A stretch of DNA of 64,000 nucleotides, taken from Arthrobacter sp. MYb229. GTDB taxonomy: Bacteria > Actinomycetota > Actinomycetes > Actinomycetales > Micrococcaceae. Below are positions 30,601 through 39,275 of the stretch, in pieces. How positions within the stretch are numbered: position 1 is the stretch's first letter; each line of letters begins with the position of its first letter. The DNA is taken from assembly GCF_002975405.1 (NCBI RefSeq), contig NZ_PCPS01000009.1, positions 33,866-97,865 on the forward strand, in the 5' to 3' direction. Under the pieces are notes generated by a model. It ran no database searches, was not told where the DNA came from, and worked only from the letters and a program-made list of their open reading frames with translations. The position numbers and the translations under genes were made by a program.

Positions 30601-31068
30601 CTAGGCGGCGAAATACCCTCCGGGGCGCGGATTCAGCGCCCAGTCGATGGCCCGCTCGTGCAGCGGCGGCAGCCGCGGGCGGTCATCGAGTTCGAAGTAG
30701 CCGACTTCCACGTTTTCATCATCATTTATTTCCGCAGTGCCGCCCAGATGCCTCGCCCGGAAGACCACATCAAGATACTGGGCGTGGTCCCCGTTCGGAT
30801 AGGTCGCCGGCGCGGTGACACCGATGCCCAGCAGGTGGGTCAGCTCGCAGTCGATGCCGGTCTCTTCGTGGACCTCGCGCACCGCGGTGTGCGAGGCTTC
30901 TTCGCCGGGATCGATAATTCCTGCCGGCAGGGTCCACAGCCCGTTATCTGCCCGGCGAACCAGCAAGACCTTAGTTCCGTCCAGCACGACGACCTTCACC
31001 CCGCTGAGCCAGAGCATGTCATGGCCGATATGGGTACGCAGTTCGGTGATGAATTCCGGAGTTGCCAT
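30601..31068 (-). CDS. NUDIX hydrolase
   Basis: 155 aa. The Nudix box is complete: G-x5-E-x7-REVHEETGI in the segment starting GIIDPGEEASHTA. Hydrolyses a nucleoside diphosphate linked to another moiety; substrate unknown. It begins 4 bp after the stop of the prepilin peptidase gene on the same strand, so the two are likely co-transcribed. A second short Trp-rich N-terminal segment precedes the domain. Confidence 0.88.
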   Translation of the reverse strand: MATPEFITELRTHIGHDMLWLSGVKVVVLDGTKVLLVRRADNGLWTLPAGIIDPGEEASHTAVREVHEETGIDCELTHLLGIGVTAPATYPNGDHAQYLDVVFRARHLGGTAEINDDENVEVGYFELDDRPRLPPLHERAIDWALNPRPGGYFAA

Positions 31069-31072
31069 GGGC

Positions 31073-31567
31073 CTATCGTGTCATAAGCAGGGCCAGGGCC
31101 GCACCGAGGATCATGAACGGGCCGAAGGCCACCGCCGACTTGGCAGTGAGCTTCCGCGCGATAATTCCCGCCAGCACCACCAGGCTGGCGAGCACAAAGG
31201 CAAATACGCTGCCCACGAATAACGCGGGCAGCGAGAAGTAGCCGAGGTTCAAGCCGAGCACCGCGGCCAACTTCACGTCGCCCATGCCCATTGACCCGCG
31301 CGAGACCAGCGCGAGCACCAAGTAGGCCCCGCCCAGAATGACGGCGCCGAGCAGCGCCCAGAGCAAAGGCATGTAGGCTGCCCGCACCGCGCTGAGCCCC
31401 AGCAAGAGCAGCGCACTGGCCGCGGCCCAACGCAGCAGCCAGCGGTTCGGCAACCGGTGGCTTTTCACATCGGCCACCGCCAGCGACACCCCGAAGCCCA
31501 GAAAGCAGGCGCAGAACAGCATGAGCAGCAACGCCGCACCCACCGATTCCTGCCAAATACCGATCAT
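31073..31567 (-). CDS. A24-family prepilin peptidase, short form
   Basis: 164 aa with about five helices. Two catalytic aspartates are visible: in ADVKSHRLPNRW and GSMGMGDVKLAA. It lacks the N-terminal methyltransferase domain of PilD, as in archaeal FlaK and TadV-type peptidases. It would cleave leader peptides of type IV or Flp pilins. No pilin, tad or com gene is in this window, so the substrate is encoded elsewhere. ATG 31567 is chosen because the sequence becomes membrane-like there; the frame upstream looks non-coding and would overlap the divergent gene. Confidence 0.8.
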   Translation of the reverse strand: MIGIWQESVGAALLLMLFCACFLGFGVSLAVADVKSHRLPNRWLLRWAAASALLLLGLSAVRAAYMPLLWALLGAVILGGAYLVLALVSRGSMGMGDVKLAAVLGLNLGYFSLPALFVGSVFAFVLASLVVLAGIIARKLTAKSAVAFGPFMILGAALALLMTR

Positions 31568-31617
31568 GGTTAGAGCATAAGCGGGCAGGGACTTGGACTC
31601 TAGTGGTGCTTGTGGGG

Positions 31618-31645
31618 TTGTGAATAACTTGAGCGCTTCTACACT
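31618..31645 (+). promoter_or_regulatory. Promoter of the unknown gene at 31652
   Basis: TTGTGA (31618-31623) and TACACT (31640-31645) are 16 bp apart; the -10 ends 6 nt before the ATG, giving a leaderless transcript. Confidence 0.5.
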
Positions 31646-31651
31646 TGAATT

Positions 31652-32446
31652 ATGACCCAGCCAGCAGCACCGCAGTTGTTCCCCGAACATCCGGCACCCG
31701 ATTCCGCGGCGCGCCGGCGCTTCCGTGCACTGGCCCGCTCGGCTCCCTGGCTGAGCACCTCGCTGCGGCTGGAACTCGATGTCCCGCCGGCCTTCGCCCA
31801 GCACTCGCTATCGGGCACGCTGGGCATGATCCTGCGCGGCCGTGAGGCTATCGCCATCAGCGACGAATCCGATACCTTGCGCTACCAGCGCGAATTGTTC
31901 ACCGCGGACCGGGGCCGCGACTACGTGGCCGCGACCGAGTCCTCCTGGAAGCTTCCGGCCTCGCTCACCTATCCGGTCTACACCAATGACCACCTGATCG
32001 CCCGGCGGCCGGACATCGACGGCTACCAGGACCTCTTGCCCTTGGATTTCTTGGCGAGCATGCTCGACCCCTTTGAGCTGGCCGGTACCGAGCCGGCATC
32101 ATTGGACCTCGCCTTCGAACATCCCACATACATCCACGAGCTGGCTCCCACACGCAGCGAGCACGGTCGCGCGCAACTCTCCGCGGTGCTCACCGCAGGC
32201 CACAGCTACCAGCCCAGTAGCGACTCATTTACCTTGGTCCCAGCCGGAACTGCTGCGCTGCTTGTCTTGGATTTGGATACCGGAATCTGCGTCGAGCGCC
32301 GGCTGCTGGATGGGAGCGAACCGCCGCTGCGCATCGCGGTGCTGGCGAAGAACGAGTACTACATCGACTCGCTGTTCACCGTAGCCACACCCACCATGAC
32401 TGATGTGCGCGCACACATCCCGTGGACGGTGCGCGCACAGCGCTAG
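31652..32446 (+). CDS. Conserved hypothetical protein
   Basis: 264 aa, soluble, no signal peptide or membrane helix. I do not recognise a domain. Notable features are an Arg/Ala-rich start ([16 protein letters not shown]), an aromatic-acid central region containing [25 protein letters not shown], and a hydrophobic beta-like segment [21 protein letters not shown] near residue 210. It is divergent from the prepilin peptidase gene and its stop overlaps the convergent phoH2 stop by 4 bp. Codon use looks like its neighbours, so I take it as a real gene. Confidence 0.7.
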   Translation: MTQPAAPQLFPEHPAPDSAARRRFRALARSAPWLSTSLRLELDVPPAFAQHSLSGTLGMILRGREAIAISDESDTLRYQRELFTADRGRDYVAATESSWKLPASLTYPVYTNDHLIARRPDIDGYQDLLPLDFLASMLDPFELAGTEPASLDLAFEHPTYIHELAPTRSEHGRAQLSAVLTAGHSYQPSSDSFTLVPAGTAALLVLDLDTGICVERRLLDGSEPPLRIAVLAKNEYYIDSLFTVATPTMTDVRAHIPWTVRAQR

Positions 32447-33756
32447 ACCAGCGGCCCCTCGAGCATCTCGGTGACCAGCGCCGCGATCGCCGAGCGCTCC
32501 GAACGCATCAGCGTCACGTGCCCGAAGAGCGCATGCCCCTTGAGCTGCTCGACCACCGCGGCGACACCGTCATGGCGTCCCACGTGAAGGTTGTCGCGCT
32601 GGGCCACGTCGTGGGTGAGCACCACCTTCGAGTTCTGTCCGATACGCGAGAGCACCGTAAGCAGCACGTTGCGCTCCAAGGACTGCGCCTCGTCCACGAT
32701 CACAAAGGAGTCATGCAGCGAACGCCCGCGGATGTGGGTCAGCGGCAAGACTTCGAGCATCCCCCGCTCGAGAACCTCGTCGATCACGTTCTTGGACACG
32801 ATGGAGCCCAGGGTATCGAAGACCGCCTGAGCCCACGGTCCCATCTTCTCTCCCTCGGAGCCCGGCAGATAGCCAAGTTCCTGGCCGCCCACCGCATAGA
32901 GCGGTCGAAACACGGTGATCTTGCGGTGTTCCCGGCGTTCGAGCACCGCTTCCATCCCCGCGCACAAGGCCAGCGCGGACTTGCCGGTGCCTGCGCTGCC
33001 GCCCATCGAAACGATTCCGACATTCGGATCCATCAACAAATCCAGGGCGATGCGTTGTTCGGCGCTGCGCCCATGCAGCCCGAAGGCCTGCTGGTCCCCG
33101 CGCACCAGCTTGACCGTGTCGGCCGAGACCTTGCGGGCCAGCGCGCTGCCGCGCGGCGAGGTAATCACGTAGCCGGTGTTCACCGGAGAATCTTTCGCCT
33201 CGGGAAGATCGGTGAGCCGCTCGGTGTCGTAGAGCCTTGCCATCTTCGATTCATCGAGCTCCAGTGATTCCACCCCGCTCCATTCCGAGGAAGCGATCAG
33301 CTCGTTGCGGTACACCTCGGCGTGGATGCCGATGGCCGAAGCCTTGATGCGCATCGGCAGGTCCTTGGTCACCAAGGCCACGTCCTGGCCTTGGTCGAGC
33401 AGGTGCTTGGCTACCGCCAGGATGCGGGTGTCGTTGTCTCCCGAGCGCATCCCCAAGGGAAGCACCTCAGAGGCGATGTTATTCAGCTCGATGCGCAAGG
33501 TACCTCCGGCATCGGAAACCGGAACCGCATCCGCCAAGCCGCCATGGCTGGCGATCAGTTCGTCGAGCAGGCGCAACGCTTGGCGGGCAAAAAAGCCCAG
33601 GTCAGGGTCCTTGCGCTTGTGTTCCAGCTCGGTAATGACTGTCAACGGGATCACCACATGGTGTTCCTCGAAGTGGAACATCGCTTTCGGGTCCGACAGC
33701 AACACCGAGGTGTCGATGACGTAAGTTCGGACAACCGAGTCGGTAGTTCGGGTCAT
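32443..33756 (-). CDS. phoH2: PhoH2: PIN ribonuclease-PhoH ATPase/RNA helicase fusion
   Basis: 437 aa. The N-terminal PIN domain (about 8-150) starts [12 protein letters not shown] with acidic nuclease residues; the PhoH domain has Walker [14 protein letters not shown] and Walker [12 protein letters not shown]. Mycobacterial PhoH2 is an ATP-dependent RNA unwinding and cleaving enzyme, expressed with a small antitoxin-like protein. I chose ATG 33756: no ribosome site precedes it, but it overlaps by ATGA the stop of a 41-codon ORF, which suggests coupled translation. The frame upstream to 33801 is less likely. It follows the prenyl synthase gene, as in Rv1086-Rv1095. Confidence 0.92.
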   Translation of the reverse strand: MTRTTDSVVRTYVIDTSVLLSDPKAMFHFEEHHVVIPLTVITELEHKRKDPDLGFFARQALRLLDELIASHGGLADAVPVSDAGGTLRIELNNIASEVLPLGMRSGDNDTRILAVAKHLLDQGQDVALVTKDLPMRIKASAIGIHAEVYRNELIASSEWSGVESLELDESKMARLYDTERLTDLPEAKDSPVNTGYVITSPRGSALARKVSADTVKLVRGDQQAFGLHGRSAEQRIALDLLMDPNVGIVSMGGSAGTGKSALALCAGMEAVLERREHRKITVFRPLYAVGGQELGYLPGSEGEKMGPWAQAVFDTLGSIVSKNVIDEVLERGMLEVLPLTHIRGRSLHDSFVIVDEAQSLERNVLLTVLSRIGQNSKVVLTHDVAQRDNLHVGRHDGVAAVVEQLKGHALFGHVTLMRSERSAIAALVTEMLEGPLV

Positions 33757-33878
33757 AGCAGCGCACCCATTCTCGAATCCGGCGTGGGGGAATCTCCCCA
33801 CGCTTCAGTGGGAAGTTCCGCCACCGGATGCCGAGGGTGACCCACGAATTGCTCCGGGGAAACGCCGCATCTGGTCAT
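33753..33878 (-). CDS. Small ORF overlapping phoH2 (PhoAT-like candidate)
   Basis: A 41-residue ORF starts ATG at 33878, directly after an in-frame TAG, begins [10 protein letters not shown] and ends RMGALL. Its TGA overlaps the phoH2 ATG by 4 bp. In mycobacteria a small gene called phoAT overlaps phoH2 in the same way and its product moderates PhoH2. I cannot confirm sequence homology. The ribosome site (AAAGG, about 11 nt upstream) is weak. A perfect 8-bp hairpin (33782-33803) lies inside the ORF. Confidence 0.5.
   Translation of the reverse strand: MTRCGVSPEQFVGHPRHPVAELPTEAWGDSPTPDSRMGALL
33782..33803. promoter_or_regulatory. Hairpin just upstream of phoH2 start
   Basis: GCGTGGGG and CCCCACGC flank a 6-nt loop, about 26 nt before the phoH2 ATG and inside the small ORF. 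It could make phoH2 translation depend on ribosomes crossing the small ORF. Confidence 0.4.
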
Positions 33879-34013
33879 CTAGTGAGGAACCTTTCGGTCA
33901 GCCGGGACTGTGTCATCCCGCCATATTCTCACCATAGACCGCAAAGGGCTCCAGTAGGTTAAGCGCAAGTATCATTTTTTTGAACGCTAGATACTTGGCA
34001 TTTCACTGGGCTA

Positions 34014-34775
34014 TTAAGCGCCGAACCGGCGCTGGCGGTCTGCGAAGTCGCGTAGCGCGCGGAGGAAATCGACGCGCCTGAAGTCCGGCCACAACGCTTC
34101 GCAGAAATAAAACTCGGAGTAGGCACTCTGCCAGGTCAAGAATCCGCTGAGCCGTTGTTCACCGCTGGTGCGTATCACCAGGTCGGGATCCGGCTGCCCC
34201 TTGGTGTACAGGTATGACTCCAGCTCATCGATGCATAGCGACTCGCTTACCGATTCCAGCGAACGTCCGTGCTCCGCTGCATCGTGCAGCAATGACTTGA
34301 TCGCGTCGATAATTTCCCGCCGGCCTCCATAGCCGATAGCGACATTCACGTGCACCCCGGTGCGGTGTGCCGTGATCGTTTCCAGGGCCGATAGCTTCGT
34401 GGCAAGTTCTTCGGGCAACAGATCCAGCGCACCGACTTGCTGCACCTTGACCTGGTTGGTCTCCCCCAGCCGATCCAGGGTGTTGCCGATGACCTTGAGC
34501 AGGTCGCGCAGTTCGCTGGGTTCGCGGTTCAGATTGTCGGTGGAGAGCATGTAGAGGGTGACGACCTTGATTCCCAGGTCCTCGCACCATTCAAGGAATT
34601 CAAGGATCTTGTCTGCTCCGGCCTGATGGCCGGCAAGGGTCGGGCTTCCGGCAAGCTTTGCCCACCGGCGATTACCGTCAACCATCACCCCAATGTGGTG
34701 CGGAAGCTTGTCACTGGGCAACGACTTCGCTAGGCGCCGTTCGTAGAAACGGTACACCAGAGAGGGAAATCGCAC
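34014..34775 (-). CDS. Short-chain (Z)-isoprenyl diphosphate synthase
   Basis: Cis-prenyltransferase joining isopentenyl diphosphate to an allylic primer. About 253 aa. Motifs: HHIGVMVDGNRRWA (catalytic Asp), TLYMLSTDNL, and VIRTSGEQRLSGFLTWQSAY. The sequence resembles M. tuberculosis Rv1086, which makes Z,E-farnesyl diphosphate, and an N-terminal LVYRFYERRL region typical of that group is present; a full UppS is usually encoded elsewhere. I chose GTG 34775, which has GAGGA about 6 nt upstream; TTG 34799 is the alternative. Product length is inferred. Confidence 0.85.
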   Translation of the reverse strand: MRFPSLVYRFYERRLAKSLPSDKLPHHIGVMVDGNRRWAKLAGSPTLAGHQAGADKILEFLEWCEDLGIKVVTLYMLSTDNLNREPSELRDLLKVIGNTLDRLGETNQVKVQQVGALDLLPEELATKLSALETITAHRTGVHVNVAIGYGGRREIIDAIKSLLHDAAEHGRSLESVSESLCIDELESYLYTKGQPDPDLVIRTSGEQRLSGFLTWQSAYSEFYFCEALWPDFRRVDFLRALRDFADRQRRFGA

Positions 34776-34873
34776 CTGGTTCCTCGCTTTCGCACACAAT
34801 CAAAGAATTCTTCTAACTAAATCTATCGTGTTTCGCCGCGTGCCCGGTGCATCCAACCGGGCCGGCTCAAGGG

Positions 34874-36982
34874 TTATTGACCACGCAGCATCCGCAAGAA
34901 TGCGTCTACTCCGGTCACCGGAAGGTTGCACAATTGGAGCCTGCAGGGCTGGATTTGCAGGCTCTGCACGTCCTTGGACGCTTCGCCGGCGCTCCTGGCT
35001 TCGATCCCCAGTCCCCTGCAAAGCGCCCGTAATCTCACGCGTTCCGCGTTGCTGCCTCCGGTGAAATTCACATAATGCACCGTCGCGTCGAGCACCGCTT
35101 GCACCTCTAGCGCGGTTGCCACCTGGGTGGGCGCTTCGCCGGCGAGCGCCGAAGCGTGCGCGCTGAGCTTGCCTGCCTGCTCAAGCCGGTCGGCGCCCAG
35201 CGCATCGAAGCTCCCGTCCGCCATGCTCTGCAGCGCCTGGCGCGCCATGGCCTTGGCGTAGAGCGCCCCGGCGGCGGGGATGGCATCATCGAGTACCGTG
35301 ACCGGTGCGATATTTGCGCGCTGCTTGCTCAGCCGTGCATCTAGGCTGACGGTATCTCTTGGGATCCCGGTTTCGGGATCGAGGAAGCTCGCAGCACGCT
35401 CAAGCAGCACCCCGGCGCGCTCTTGCCATGTGGCACGCTTTGGGCTTTGGCCCAGCGCCAGAAACCCCAGGGCGAGGGCAGCATAGTCCTGCAAGGTCCC
35501 CTCGTTGCCGGCCGCCGGCTGACCGGCGAAGCTGACTCGGGCAAGGGTCCTAGTCTGCGCGTCCCAGTGAACCTCCCAGAGCGTGGTCGCCACCTGCTCG
35601 GCAAGTTCTCCGAGCCACGGGTCGGCGAGCAGTTCGCCCGCCTCCGCGAGGGCCTCGATCGCCAGCCCGTTCCATCCGGCAATGATTTTCTCATCTCGCC
35701 CCGGACGTTCGCGAGCGGCCCGCAGGATGCGCAGCTGCTCCTTGAAGGCCTCCCAGATCTCGACCTGGTCGTTTGCCGGCGCCTCGGTCAACGACAGGTG
35801 GAAGTAGCCGGGATCTTCGGCCACCGCCGCGAGCCGCACCAGACCCGCAGGCAGTTCCACTCCCGCCCGGCGCAGCGCCTCGGCGCATTCTTCCCGGGTG
35901 AAGGTGTAGGCCGCACCCTCGACACTTTTTCCGGCACGCATTGAATCCGCATCCAACGAGGCGGCCAACGCACGATGCGCTTCGCCTTCCGCTCCGGTCA
36001 GCAGCTCGGCGGACAAGAATTGCGCGGTATCCAGCGCCGCCTGCCGGGACAGCTGCGCAAGCTGAGCTGCACGTACCGACTCCGCGGTGTCCTGTGCCGC
36101 CAACTCTTCGGCAAAGACCGCGGTGCGCGCACACAGGGAGAGCAAACCCGCATTGTCGTAGAGCATTTTTTCAAAGTGCGGGACCGCCCAGTGCTCATCC
36201 ACGCAGTAGCGGGCGAACCCGCCAGCCAGATGATCGCGCAGACCGCCAAGCAGCATCGCCTCGATGGTAGTCGCCAGCGCATTGAACCCTTCAGCGCTGC
36301 GCTCGGGGTTCAGCATCACCGTGCGCCACAGGGTTTTTAGCGCCCAGCTCGGTGGGAACTTGGGCGCCGGGGTGAATCCACCTTCGGGTTTGGTCGCGGT
36401 AATCCAATGCGTGCTCGCGACCGCAAGCGCCTCGGCTACCGGAGAGGTGCTCGGCAGGGTCAATAATGCCCCTTGCCGGGAGCCAAGTTCGGCCAGATGG
36501 TTGGCGAGCATATCGGCCTGTTCTTCCAGCCCTTCGCGGCGTTCCTCCCAGGCCTGATGCACCGCGTCGAGCAGCTGGGTGAAGGATGGAATCTTCCCCC
36601 GGGGTTCGCGGGGGTAGTAGGTGCCGGCGTGGAATGCCCTCCCGTCGGGCAGGGTGAAGATCGTCATGGGCCAGCCGCCGGAACCCGTCAAGGCTTGAGT
36701 GGCCATCATATAGGTGTCATCCACCAACGGGTGTTCCTCGCGGTCCACCTTGATCGCGACAAATCGGTCATTCAATTTTCCAGCAATCCCAGGGTCATCA
36801 AAGGATTCGTGGCTCATCACGTGGCACCAGTGGCAGGCCGCATAGCCGATGGAGAGCATTACCGGAACATCCCGCAGCCGGGCCTGCTCAAAAGCCTCAT
36901 CACCGTAGGGCCACCAGTCAACGAGCTGGTGCGAGTGCTGACGCAGGTAGGCAGAGGAGCTTGTGGCGATTCGTTGTCCCAT
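34874..36982 (-). CDS. DUF255 thioredoxin-domain protein (YyaL/SSP411 family)
   Basis: About 702 aa. N-terminal thioredoxin-like domain with VDWWPYGDEAF, YAACHWCHVMSHESF (Cys-x-x-Cys in CHWC) and VDREEHPLVDDTYM, then a long alpha/alpha-barrel region resembling glycosyl-hydrolase-like folds (WTPAPKFPPSW-type motif FTPAPKFPPSW). Broadly conserved, biochemical role unknown; a redox or sugar-related function is possible. ATG 36982 aligns with the family start MxxRIATSSSAYL; ATG 37000 is also open. Confidence 0.9.
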   Translation of the reverse strand: MGQRIATSSSAYLRQHSHQLVDWWPYGDEAFEQARLRDVPVMLSIGYAACHWCHVMSHESFDDPGIAGKLNDRFVAIKVDREEHPLVDDTYMMATQALTGSGGWPMTIFTLPDGRAFHAGTYYPREPRGKIPSFTQLLDAVHQAWEERREGLEEQADMLANHLAELGSRQGALLTLPSTSPVAEALAVASTHWITATKPEGGFTPAPKFPPSWALKTLWRTVMLNPERSAEGFNALATTIEAMLLGGLRDHLAGGFARYCVDEHWAVPHFEKMLYDNAGLLSLCARTAVFAEELAAQDTAESVRAAQLAQLSRQAALDTAQFLSAELLTGAEGEAHRALAASLDADSMRAGKSVEGAAYTFTREECAEALRRAGVELPAGLVRLAAVAEDPGYFHLSLTEAPANDQVEIWEAFKEQLRILRAARERPGRDEKIIAGWNGLAIEALAEAGELLADPWLGELAEQVATTLWEVHWDAQTRTLARVSFAGQPAAGNEGTLQDYAALALGFLALGQSPKRATWQERAGVLLERAASFLDPETGIPRDTVSLDARLSKQRANIAPVTVLDDAIPAAGALYAKAMARQALQSMADGSFDALGADRLEQAGKLSAHASALAGEAPTQVATALEVQAVLDATVHYVNFTGGSNAERVRLRALCRGLGIEARSAGEASKDVQSLQIQPCRLQLCNLPVTGVDAFLRMLRGQ

Positions 36983-37094
36983 AGCGCCATTCTGCCCCAT
37001 GAGGATTAGAGCTCACCTGCAAACGTGGCCAAAGGCAAAATCGGTTTGCTAGGCCACACTGCGTTCCCGCATGTCCCGCCCGATCAGAAACGGA

Positions 37095-37145
37095 AAGCCT
37101 CGTGCCGGGCGCACCAAAAATTTGGCGCACACGGCACGAGGCCTT
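37095..37145. terminator. Hairpin after the small membrane protein gene
   Basis: AAGCCTCGTGCC and GGCACGAGGCCTT pair with one bulge around a 25-nt loop. It lies downstream of the 93-aa gene on the minus strand and separates it from the DUF255 gene. Confidence 0.7.
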
Positions 37146-37164
37146 GATCCAACTGCCGTGAAGC

Positions 37165-37446
37165 TTAGCTGTCCTCGGAAGTTTTCGGATCTACCGGATC
37201 GGTAGATTCTTGGCGTGGCTGGTTCTCGCCCTTGAGCATCAGCTCATTCTGCTTAGCCTCGGCTTCCGAGGCGTAGCGCACGCGGCGTACACGGCGCACC
37301 ATGTCGCGAATGAGGAAGATTACTGCCAGTGCCAGAAACGCGGTGAACACGAACCCGAGGAACCCCGGGCCATAACTGTTCTCGTCCAAGTTTTCGTTCT
37401 GCACTTTAGTGCTCGCAACCAGCATGGTCGCGTAGATCGCATTCAC
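37165..37446 (-). CDS. Small single-helix membrane protein
   Basis: 93 aa: one membrane helix (FLGFVFTAFLALAVIFLI, about 29-46), then a basic RRVRRVR stretch and a polar acidic tail. Family not recognised. It follows mca by 43 bp on the same strand and is ended by its own hairpin, so it is probably in the mca transcript. A second ATG at 37425 would remove seven residues. Confidence 0.65.
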   Translation of the reverse strand: MNAIYATMLVASTKVQNENLDENSYGPGFLGFVFTAFLALAVIFLIRDMVRRVRRVRYASEAEAKQNELMLKGENQPRQESTDPVDPKTSEDS

Positions 37447-37489
37447 GGTGTGGGGACAACTCTTTTCTGGGACTGGTTGGTACTTAGCT

Positions 37490-38407
37490 CTATCTTAGTC
37501 CGGCAAACAGATCTGTTTCGGGCAACTCGGTGGCAACCTTCGAGGAGATCAGCGTGTAGTCCTCCCACGGCCATGACTCGGCATAGATGTGCTCGGGGAC
37601 CGCGAAGAAGAAACCTTCCGGGTCAATCTGGGTTCGGTGCGCTAGCAACGCCTGATCGCGCAGTGTGAAGTAGTCTGCGCAGTGCACCTGGGTGGTGGTC
37701 GTATGTGGCGAAACCCACTTGAACATTTCGTTCTCTTCGTCGTTTTCCCACATGGCAACACGTTCGGTGTACGGAGATTCGTAGCCAGCTTCCAGCATTG
37801 CGTAGTGCAAGGTGCGGAAGCGGTCAGAGGAGAACGCACGGTCGAAGTAGAGCTTGTCCACTTCCCAGGGTTCGCCGAGCTCGGGGTACATCTCAGGGTT
37901 TCCGGCTTGTTCGAACGCGAAGGTGGCGACCTTGTGGCTTTGGATGTGGTCCGGGTGCGGGTATCCGCCATTCTCGTCGTAGGTGGTAATCACGTGCGGA
38001 CGGAATTCGCGGATCAGCTTGATGACACCAGCTGCCGCGATTTCCACCGGCTGCAGTGCGAACGCGCCGAAAGGCAGTTCCGGCAACGGCTCGCCCTCGG
38101 GCAGGCCCGAGTCGACGTATCCTAGCCAGCGGTGTTTGACCCCGAGTACCGCGGCGGCTTCAGCCATCTCCGTGCGGCGCACGCCGGGCAGGTCACGATG
38201 CGCGTGGGCCAGTTCCCCGACCGCAGCGTTGAGAATGTCACCGCGTTCACCGCCGGTGCAGCTGACGACCATGACCTCGGCGCCGGCTTCAACATAGGCG
38301 GCCATGGTGGCAGCCCCCTTTGAAGACTCGTCGTCCGGGTGGGCATGAATTGCCATGAGACGCAGCCCCTGGGACGGCGCTAACTTCTTCACGTCGTGAA
38401 TCTCCAC
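37490..38407 (-). CDS. mca: Mycothiol S-conjugate amidase
   Basis: Zinc amidase that cleaves mycothiol conjugates to mercapturic acids and glucosaminyl-inositol, detoxifying electrophiles. About 305 aa. LmbE-type motifs: AIHAHPDDES (zinc His-Asp-Asp), CTGGERGD and YPHPDHIQSH (zinc His). I chose GTG 38407 because AAGGAAG lies 7 nt upstream; the frame is open to 38452. The mca-DUF4307-greA order matches Rv1082-Rv1080c. A mycothiol-based redox system is implied. Confidence 0.92.
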   Translation of the reverse strand: MEIHDVKKLAPSQGLRLMAIHAHPDDESSKGAATMAAYVEAGAEVMVVSCTGGERGDILNAAVGELAHAHRDLPGVRRTEMAEAAAVLGVKHRWLGYVDSGLPEGEPLPELPFGAFALQPVEIAAAGVIKLIREFRPHVITTYDENGGYPHPDHIQSHKVATFAFEQAGNPEMYPELGEPWEVDKLYFDRAFSSDRFRTLHYAMLEAGYESPYTERVAMWENDEENEMFKWVSPHTTTTQVHCADYFTLRDQALLAHRTQIDPEGFFFAVPEHIYAESWPWEDYTLISSKVATELPETDLFAGLR

Positions 38408-38564
38408 GTAAAATCTTCCTTCTGCACTGTGAACAGGCCGGTATGCCGTCATGGCATACCATCAATGACAACTCTCACGTAGACCCGAGTTATTCCCTGA
38501 ACCGCCTGCCGGTAGACTAAGAGATACCTCATAGATAGCGGCAGAGAGTGGTACAGGGTAAGCG

Positions 38565-38984
38565 ATGTCTGATCCAAGCTTAACGGCTCGATACAACAAC
38601 CCCAAGAAACGCCCGCTGTCCAAGCGCACCCGCTTCCTGCTCATCGGTGGCGCGCTGACCGTCGGCGTCGCCGGTGCGGCGTATATCGGATTCGCAAACT
38701 TCAGTGCCATAACCGCGCAGGACATCGAGTTTTCGGTTGCCTCGCCAGCTCAGGCGACCGCGGTGATCGAGGTCGAATACAATTCCAAGCACCGTGTGCA
38801 GTGCGATGTGAGAGCGCTGAACGAGTCCAAGGCTACCGTTGGCTTTACCAGCATCGCACTTGAATCCGCCGATCCGGGTCAGCTGACTACCCAGCGCATC
38901 ACGGTGCCGCTGCGTACCGATAACCTGGCCGTCACCGCTGGGGTAGAGGCTTGCTACAAGGTCCCGAACGATTTCTCCGAGTAA
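38565..38984 (+). CDS. DUF4307 family membrane protein
   Basis: 139 aa. A short basic N-terminus (KKRPLSKRTRFL), one helix at about 26-47, then an external domain of about 90 residues with two Cys (in QCDVRAL and ACYKVP) that could form a disulfide. Function unknown. AGGG precedes the ATG; a TAGACT -10 box lies at 38513-38518. Divergent from mca and upstream of greA, the conserved Actinobacterial order. Confidence 0.8.
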   Translation: MSDPSLTARYNNPKKRPLSKRTRFLLIGGALTVGVAGAAYIGFANFSAITAQDIEFSVASPAQATAVIEVEYNSKHRVQCDVRALNESKATVGFTSIALESADPGQLTTQRITVPLRTDNLAVTAGVEACYKVPNDFSE

Positions 38985-39021
38985 CAATTAGCTCGTTCTT
39001 CTTCCCTCAGAGCTGAATCTA

Positions 39022-39051
39022 TTGGGATTATTTCCCAAACACGACTATTAT
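39022..39051 (+). promoter_or_regulatory. Candidate greA promoter
   Basis: TTGGGA (39022-39027) and TATTAT (39046-39051) are 18 bp apart. It predicts a leader of about 215 nt before greA. Confidence 0.45.
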
Positions 39052-39188
39052 CGTTGGAAAGTACGTTTAACCCCGCATCGGTTTGTGCGCCTAGTTGAAA
39101 AGCAACTGGGACAGGAGCCTAGCGGGGTCTTTGCTTGCATCCGCCGAAATTCGACAGATCGCCAATTCGTACCGAATCTGACTTCTTC

Positions 39189-39210
39189 AACGCCACCGCA
39201 TGGTGGCGTT
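39189..39210 (+). promoter_or_regulatory. Leader hairpin upstream of greA
   Basis: AACGCCACC and GGTGGCGTT form a perfect 9-bp stem with a GCAT loop, about 65 nt before the greA start and inside the predicted leader. No U tract follows, so it may regulate instead of terminating. Confidence 0.45.
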
Positions 39211-39275
39211 CGGCTTTGCCGTCCACCTCGGACGGTTAACAGAAGAAGTCCCTGACAGACCAAAGGAAGTACAAC

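Noticed and set aside
33757..34013. A riboswitch upstream of phoH2
   Set aside because: I compared it by eye with TPP, cobalamin, SAM-IV, glycine and c-di-AMP patterns and saw no match. The structure is better explained by the small overlapping ORF and one hairpin.
39022..39255. 77-codon ORF upstream of greA
   Set aside because: Starts inside the predicted -35 box, without ribosome site, and has no protein-like features; it is better read as leader RNA.
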